Below, one piece after another: positions 33,072-37,037 of a DNA stretch of 37,037 nt (position 1 is its first letter; the number at the start of each line of letters is the position of its first letter). Below the pieces are notes generated by a model. The model was not told the DNA's origin and made no database searches. It was given only the letters and a program-made list of their open reading frames with translations. Both the position numbers and the translations under genes were made by a program. The stretch is taken from the IMG/VR virus record IMGVR_UViG_3300025030_001001, positions 1 through 37,037 of that record; one strand, given 5' to 3'. The stretch comes from a virus.

Positions 33072-33332
33072 ATGTATAAAGACGTTTCCATATCTCAACT
33101 ACCCCATCAGTGGGTTTTAGATAACCTTACCGATTACCAAAAGAAGACGTTGGAGATTAAATACTTCGTAAAAAGAGAAGTAAAGACAAGGGAAGGCAAA
33201 AGAGTTGATGTCATCTGGGACTTAGGCAAGGAGATGGGGCTGTCATCAGAAGCCATCAGTAAGATATTCTATAAGGCTACCGACGTTGACTTACCTGCAT
33301 CCTCTAATAAAACTAATGATGAAGGTATGTAA
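33072..33332 (+). CDS. Small HTH regulator on the opposite strand (sigma region 4-like)
   Basis: The 86-residue protein reads LPHQWVLDNLTDYQKKTLEI (10-29), then VIWDLGKEMGLSSEAISKIF (48-67), a pattern close to sigma-70 region 4 or a LuxR-like HTH: 'L-x-x-x-Q-x-x-x-L-x-x-x-Y ... G-L-S-x-x-x-I-S-K-x-x-Y-K-A'. It is the only intact + strand gene, lies between portal and protease, has an excellent own promoter, and overlaps the 3' end of the portal gene by 64 bases. Likely a transcription regulator, possibly of the divergent protease/capsid promoter. Exact family uncertain. Confidence 0.75.
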   Translation: MYKDVSISQLPHQWVLDNLTDYQKKTLEIKYFVKREVKTREGKRVDVIWDLGKEMGLSSEAISKIFYKATDVDLPASSNKTNDEGM

Positions 33333-34618
33333 ATCTTGTCCATCGCTGGGTCTGGCATGACATCCATCCCTTGTATCGTTCTCCTTTGGTTGGGCGACAT
33401 CCACCATGTCTTTTCTAGCGTTGCAGCCATCTCTTTAAAATTATCTTGCAATACCGATACGTTCTTCCAGTTCAAGTCCAGCCAATATGTCTTACCTTCT
33501 GCTAAAGAATAGGGCTTTACTAGCCAGCTATTAAGCTCGTCCCTCAAGTCATTCATAATAGGCATAACCACCTCTGTGATTAATGACTTCTTTGCTTCCT
33601 CTTGATTGTTGTATGTCTTATTTTCAGGGTCGTTGAATAGCTGCGACTGTACACCGTAGATATTACATAGCGTACGTAAATCTAATTTCTTGCTCTCGAT
33701 GATAGCTAAGTCAACAGGCGACATCCCCATATTGTACCATCTGACATTGGCAGCGGTAAATAAAACCTTGTTAATATTTTCAGTGCCTCCGAACTTCTCT
33801 CTATATTTTTCTTCTACTGCTTTAACTTCATCACCACTCATAGCCATACTCTCGTCTCGGGCATCACCCGAGATGATACCCATAGCTCCGTTGTTAATAA
33901 AGGATTTAACCCTTGCCGTGTCGGCACTATTGGATGCTGCGATGTTTTTAAACGCTGCTTTTAGCGGAGATATCCCCCATAAATAAGCCCCATTGGCATA
34001 TTCAGGATTGAAATACCTTGAATGTAGTACGTTTTCCGCTGGGATGTCGTGTCGCCTATTGTATGTTATATTAAGCCTATAGCCCTTAATTGGCTCTCTC
34101 CAATCCCCCGCCACTATGTCCGTAAGCTGCGGAGGCATCAACCATAGTTCTTGAAACAACCCTTTGTTCTTGCCGAAGTCAGGAGCCACCCCATTGATTA
34201 AAGCGTTGCCAGTTGTTAGCTTAAATCCTACATAGTTACATAGGAACTCCGTATATCCCTGTATATTGTTGGGGTGTTCTAATAGGTCTAATATCCTGTG
34301 CTCTGGTATTTCTTTCAATGCCTTTGTGCGGTATATCTCCGACTTTATAGTAGCGGCATTGTTGATCTGTTTGTAGTGTCGGAGCTCTTTCTTATTGACC
34401 ACTTCGTTGAGCGTCCACTCTATAGAAGAACAAGTCTTGCAAATTTTATCAATGATAGAATACACATCAGCGTTGCCCATGTATCCCTCTTTAATAAAGT
34501 TGTCGAAGCTTGCTTCTTTGTAGATGGGGTTGCCCATCCCTATAAACCTGAAAATCTCTTTGCTTATAACAGAGCCGATAGCCCTTGATATTTGTTTGCG
34601 GAAAAACCCTCTAAACAT
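33269..34618 (-). CDS. Portal protein (HK97 family)
   Basis: The 449-residue protein matches HK97-type portals: NPIYKEASFDNFIKEGYMGN, DVYSIIDKICKTCSSIEWTL, ELWLMPPQLTDIVAGDWREP, AENVLHSRYFNP, LRTLCNIYGVQSQLFNDPEN, MSPNQRRTIQGMDVMPDPAM. It forms the dodecameric DNA gate of the head. The gene lies between terminase and protease, in the expected order. Its last 64 bases overlap the + strand HTH gene. It has its own -7 element at 34634-34641. Confidence 0.95.
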   Translation of the reverse strand: MFRGFFRKQISRAIGSVISKEIFRFIGMGNPIYKEASFDNFIKEGYMGNADVYSIIDKICKTCSSIEWTLNEVVNKKELRHYKQINNAATIKSEIYRTKALKEIPEHRILDLLEHPNNIQGYTEFLCNYVGFKLTTGNALINGVAPDFGKNKGLFQELWLMPPQLTDIVAGDWREPIKGYRLNITYNRRHDIPAENVLHSRYFNPEYANGAYLWGISPLKAAFKNIAASNSADTARVKSFINNGAMGIISGDARDESMAMSGDEVKAVEEKYREKFGGTENINKVLFTAANVRWYNMGMSPVDLAIIESKKLDLRTLCNIYGVQSQLFNDPENKTYNNQEEAKKSLITEVVMPIMNDLRDELNSWLVKPYSLAEGKTYWLDLNWKNVSVLQDNFKEMAATLEKTWWMSPNQRRTIQGMDVMPDPAMDKIYIPSSLVLLEDAGKSTSVAL

Positions 34619-34633
34619 AATAAAACATTTTTA

Positions 34634-34668
34634 CAAAAATAATGTTTATTATGTAACTTATTATGTAA
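34634..34668 (-). promoter_or_regulatory. Promoter-like element for the portal gene
   Basis: TATTTTTG (34641-34634) lies 16 bases upstream of the portal ATG, within the same TTTTTACAAAAATAATG (+ strand) found at the protease gene. AATTACAT, upstream at about 34670-34663, occupies the position of TTGTAC in the two related sites. Confidence 0.5.
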
Positions 34669-34707
34669 TTTATTTTATATGGGTAGTTCACAATATTAAT
34701 TACATAA

Positions 34708-34842
34708 TTAAAAGGATTGCTTAAACATCCTCATTGCTTCTTCTTTTTCGCTTTGCGTTGGAGGGGTAACAACGTATGAGGTGTATGCTGGGAAGTATTG
34801 AGCCCTCCATATCTTAAATGATTCTAATGCTTTTGCTGTCAT
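34708..34842 (-). CDS. Small hypothetical protein (44 aa)
   Basis: ATG at 34842 opens MTAKALESFKIWRAQYFPAY, ending AMRMFKQSF. The composition (WRAQYFPAYTSYVV, then a charged helix) looks like real protein. It lies between terminase and portal in the same orientation, in a gap of 361 bases that would otherwise be empty. No family is recognised. Confidence 0.55.
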   Translation of the reverse strand: MTAKALESFKIWRAQYFPAYTSYVVTPPTQSEKEEAMRMFKQSF

Positions 34843-34845
34843 GTT

Positions 34846-34944
34846 TTAGTTTTGTTTTCGTAGTTGAGCAAGTAGCCCTATCTCCTGATTATCAATGTTA
34901 ATTATTTTGTATATGATTTCATTATTTATGCAAATAAATAACAT
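34846..34944 (-). CDS. Possible tiny ORF (32 aa)
   Basis: ATG at 34944 reads MLFICINNEIIYKIINIDNQ and ends LRKQN, stopping three bases before the ATG of the 44-residue gene. The tight spacing supports translation, but the small size leaves it uncertain. Confidence 0.35.
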   Translation of the reverse strand: MLFICINNEIIYKIINIDNQEIGLLAQLRKQN

Positions 34945-34979
34945 TAATTTCAATATACAAACAAAAAAATGATTTATTA

Positions 34980-36419
34980 TTATGCAACAGCAAAAGCAAC
35001 CCTTATATTCTTTTCAATGATGCCAGTCAGAGCGTCAGGGGCGTCATCGTGCTTGTTCTTGCCTACCCTCTGATAACTTGTAACATCTTCGTAGAACTTC
35101 TGCCATCTGTCCATCCAATTGTCGGGGAAGAGTATATACTGCTGAACATTGGAACTGTTGCTATTGATACGCTGTTGCTTATTTTTGGACTGATGAAACC
35201 ACTTTACCGAACAATGATATTGATTTTCGTCCACTATTCGCTGTACATTACGTGCAAAGGCACGACCTCCTGCATTACTTTCTATGTCCACCGTCTTTGC
35301 ATCGTTTCTAATAAGCAGTTTTGCAACCTCTATTTCTGTTATCTCGTTTGCGTCAGTAGTATAATATACATCCAGTATGTACCGCTCTTGCCTATATTTG
35401 CCATATACGATAGCACAAAGGAAGTCCTCCCCTTCGTCAGCCGTATCTATGTATACCTTGACCTCCAATAGGCTGTTGCCGTTGTCATCTCTCGGGATGT
35501 CTTTATACGTCTTTAGGTTTTGATACAACGCCCCAGCTATGTCAATGACCTCCTGCTGGTAGTTGGCAAGGAATATCATCTTGGTATTGTTGTCCCTAAA
35601 GGATGAAATCTTTCGCTCCTCGTAGGTCTTCCTGTTGAGGAAGTCCTCACATAGCATACTGTCGGTGTCTTTGTTGTATGCTGGTCTTTTCAGCACATAC
35701 CAGCTGCCATCATTATTAGCTAATATACGCCCCGCTATGTCGTTCTTGTTCCATCGTGTGTGATTTACTATCTCTAGCGGCTCGCCTCCTTTTGCCGACA
35801 CCCTACTCTTAAACGTCCCCTCGTACCATAGCCATATCTTTGATAGGTGGGTCTCATTTAATGCCTCCTCTGCTCCCTTCACTGGGTCATCAACTATCAA
35901 TATTGTTGCACCTTTTCCTGTTATACCTCCTCCTACCCCTGCTGATAGGAAGTTGAAGTGTTCACCCTCCAAAGCCCATTTCTGTACCCCTTTATCGCCT
36001 TCTTTCTGCTTTGCCGTGAAGATGTCCGAATATACCACCTCGTCCATGTTCTTCTTTTCCATCATGCCATCCCGTACATATCTGCTGAACTCTGTCGCTG
36101 CCCAATCGGAATAGCTACATTGTATAATACGTTCCTGTTGGTTTAGACCAAATACCCACTGACAAAAGTTCGTTAACGTGATAGTCTTTAAATGTTGAGG
36201 GGGATAGTTGATGATTAACTTCTTGTATACTTTTCCGTCTTCTTGAGGCAATCCAAAATATAGGCGTTCTAGCGTATCGCATAACTCAACAGCATGTTCT
36301 TTTCCAGTATATAATTGTGGATGCTTAAGCTCGCAAAAGTCATATAGATGCCTCCTAGCTAGCTCAATCTTTAGTGCCTTCCAGTCGCTTAGCAAGTACC
36401 GCAACGTTTCGGAGCTCAT
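34980..36419 (-). CDS. Terminase large subunit
   Basis: The 479-residue protein has a variant Walker A PPQHLKT (73-79), Walker B ILIVDD (173-178), the coupling-type motif NHTRWNKNDIAGR (219-231), and a C-terminal RNase H-like nuclease with acidic sites YIDTADEGED (323-332), VDIESNAGG (377-385) and HDDAPDALTG (457-466). These are the motor and nuclease needed for DNA packaging. It overlaps the small-subunit gene by 56 bases. Confidence 0.96.
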   Translation of the reverse strand: MSSETLRYLLSDWKALKIELARRHLYDFCELKHPQLYTGKEHAVELCDTLERLYFGLPQEDGKVYKKLIINYPPQHLKTITLTNFCQWVFGLNQQERIIQCSYSDWAATEFSRYVRDGMMEKKNMDEVVYSDIFTAKQKEGDKGVQKWALEGEHFNFLSAGVGGGITGKGATILIVDDPVKGAEEALNETHLSKIWLWYEGTFKSRVSAKGGEPLEIVNHTRWNKNDIAGRILANNDGSWYVLKRPAYNKDTDSMLCEDFLNRKTYEERKISSFRDNNTKMIFLANYQQEVIDIAGALYQNLKTYKDIPRDDNGNSLLEVKVYIDTADEGEDFLCAIVYGKYRQERYILDVYYTTDANEITEIEVAKLLIRNDAKTVDIESNAGGRAFARNVQRIVDENQYHCSVKWFHQSKNKQQRINSNSSNVQQYILFPDNWMDRWQKFYEDVTSYQRVGKNKHDDAPDALTGIIEKNIRVAFAVA

Positions 36420-36771
36420 CGTCTGATAATTTAGTTAAATCTACTTTAGTGTTTACGGTGGCTTCTACCTTTGTCTCGTTGTAATTCATTGATAGTGATT
36501 TTCTTTCTTCATGCTCGCAAATAATCTTAAATAATGCTAATTGTAACGTGGGGTTGTCTGATTTATACCACTTTGATAAAAGAGAATGTTTTGTCCTGTT
36601 TTTGTTATCATCCAACGCCTTTATTAGGGTGTCCGATTTATTAAGCCCTATCTCATAAAATTGGCTTCTTGATATACCACTATAAAAAGAGAATATCATC
36701 TCTACTGTAAAGATATTGTTTTTTTTAATACATTCTAATATCTCTATTTCGTATTTTTTAAATTCTTTCAT
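36364..36771 (-). CDS. Terminase small subunit-like protein
   Basis: The 135-residue helical protein precedes and overlaps the large subunit gene. An N-terminal HTH-like region (MIFSFYSGISRSQFYEIGL) is followed by NPTLQLALFKIICEHEERKS, a pattern seen in phage small terminases (K-A-x-W-L-L-E-H-x-D-x-x-x-Y analogues), and a C-terminal oligomerisation-like tail (LSDDELRNVAVLAKRLEG). It would recognise the packaging site. The call rests on pattern and gene order. Confidence 0.8.
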   Translation of the reverse strand: MKEFKKYEIEILECIKKNNIFTVEMIFSFYSGISRSQFYEIGLNKSDTLIKALDDNKNRTKHSLLSKWYKSDNPTLQLALFKIICEHEERKSLSMNYNETKVEATVNTKVDLTKLSDDELRNVAVLAKRLEGTKD

Positions 36772-36976
36772 TATGTTTTATACTTGTCATGCCTCCTTCC
36801 AGATACTTACATATTTCTGCTACTATTTCAGGGCAATATTTCATTTTAAACGGAATAACAAACATCTTATCGTGAAAATCACAAAACGGAATAACAAACA
36901 TCTTATCGTCAAAATCACAAAACGGAGGGCTAACCATATTGCCAGTATTGCGTCTAATAGTGTTCTCATAATTCAT
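36758..36976 (-). CDS. Small protein with a 12-residue internal duplication
   Basis: I chose ATG at 36976 (MNYENTIRRNTGNMVSPPF), which shares one base with the SSB stop (TGATG), over the TTG three bases upstream. A 12-residue unit PFCDFxDKMFVI occurs twice in tandem, then a third partial start (PFKMKY). The end is a helix, PEIVAEICKYLEGGM. It overlaps the small terminase start by 14 bases. No family is recognised; Cys, Asp and His in the repeat could bind metal. Confidence 0.6.
   Translation of the reverse strand: MNYENTIRRNTGNMVSPPFCDFDDKMFVIPFCDFHDKMFVIPFKMKYCPEIVAEICKYLEGGMTSIKHNERI
36851..36922 (-). repeat. Two tandem 36-bp units
   Basis: Units 36851-36886 and 36887-36922 start CGGAATAACAAACATCTTAT and differ at one base (G or C at the 24th position). 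They code the duplicated 12 residues in the gene at 36758-36976. Confidence 0.9.
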
Positions 36977-37037
36977 CAAAAAGGGAGGTCGTCTTCATAC
37001 CCTTGAATAGGTATTGCTGTTTGTGTAGCCGAATGTT
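36976..37037 (-). CDS. ssb: Single-stranded DNA-binding protein, C-terminal end only
   Basis: The last 20 residues before TGA (36978-36976) are visible, ending PIQGYEDDLPF. The acidic tip with DDLPF is the signature SSB C-terminus that recruits replication and repair partners. The OB domain lies beyond the window edge. It shares a base with the next gene start, linking replication genes to the terminase genes. Confidence 0.8.
   Translation of the reverse strand, partial: HSATQTAIPIQGYEDDLPF

Noticed and set aside
1-37037. Window as a complete circular genome
   Set aside because: Joining base 37037 to base 1 would run the LRR frame into the SSB end out of frame and leave SSB without its OB domain, so the ends are artificial cuts.

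Overview
The window is a piece of a tailed-phage or prophage genome with a Bacteroidota host, most likely Flavobacteriia-like. The DNA is AT-rich. Genes have AT-rich starts without recognisable Shine-Dalgarno sequences. Promoters fit the Bacteroidota pattern (TTG, then TAnnTTTG). Three secreted-type proteins have signal peptides ending in FAQ, FSQ or MAQ, which is typical of that phylum. Nearly every gene is on the minus strand, so biological order runs from position 37037 down to 1. The clear exceptions are a small helix-turn-helix gene at 33072-33332 (+) and a decayed ORF at 7379-7660 (+). Both window edges cut genes: an SSB C-terminus on the right and a leucine-rich-repeat gene on the left. 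I recognised no integrase, DNA polymerase, repressor or tRNA.

Right part (37037 to 30800) is packaging and head: the end of an SSB, a small protein with a 36-bp tandem duplication, small and large terminase, two tiny ORFs, an HK97-type portal, a prohead protease and an HK97-fold major capsid protein. A strong Rho-independent terminator follows the capsid gene. The + strand regulator with its own promoter sits between portal and protease.

Centre (30800 to 25480) is an unusual cassette directly after the capsid gene: a SAM methyltransferase, a two-domain glycosyltransferase, a small virion-like protein, a fibre with triple-repeat shaft and jelly-roll-like tip, and a DNRLRE plus LamG-like adhesin. 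The last two carry signal peptides. From 25473 to 12132 comes the long-tail module: probable tail tube, completion proteins, tail-assembly chaperones with a clear -1 frameshift site, tape measure, and distal tail proteins including one ending in a BNR/Ycf48-like propeller. No contractile sheath is seen, so a siphovirus is most likely. A third signal-peptide fibre (10541-12121) has YadA-head-like repeats.

The lysis region (10482 to 7646) holds small membrane or holin-like proteins, a DUF5675 protein and a spanin-like protein. Within it, at 9205-9366, lies a gene-free element with promoter, nested stems and terminator that looks like a self-standing small RNA gene.

Left part (7100 to 1) holds two early operons, each preceded by a copy of the same 171-bp GCAA-rich control region (7175-7345 and 2266-2436). 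The first operon encodes two unknown proteins, an SNF2-like helicase, a PD-(D/E)XK nuclease, a PAPS-reductase-like protein and a ParB-like protein; the last two resemble the IbrA/IbrB pair. The second encodes small proteins: an excisionase-like HTH, a 23-residue-repeat protein, an ORF ending in a possible frameshift run, a Cys4 protein, and the LRR protein with a 189-bp higher-order repeat. Functions come from motifs read by eye; no database search was possible.
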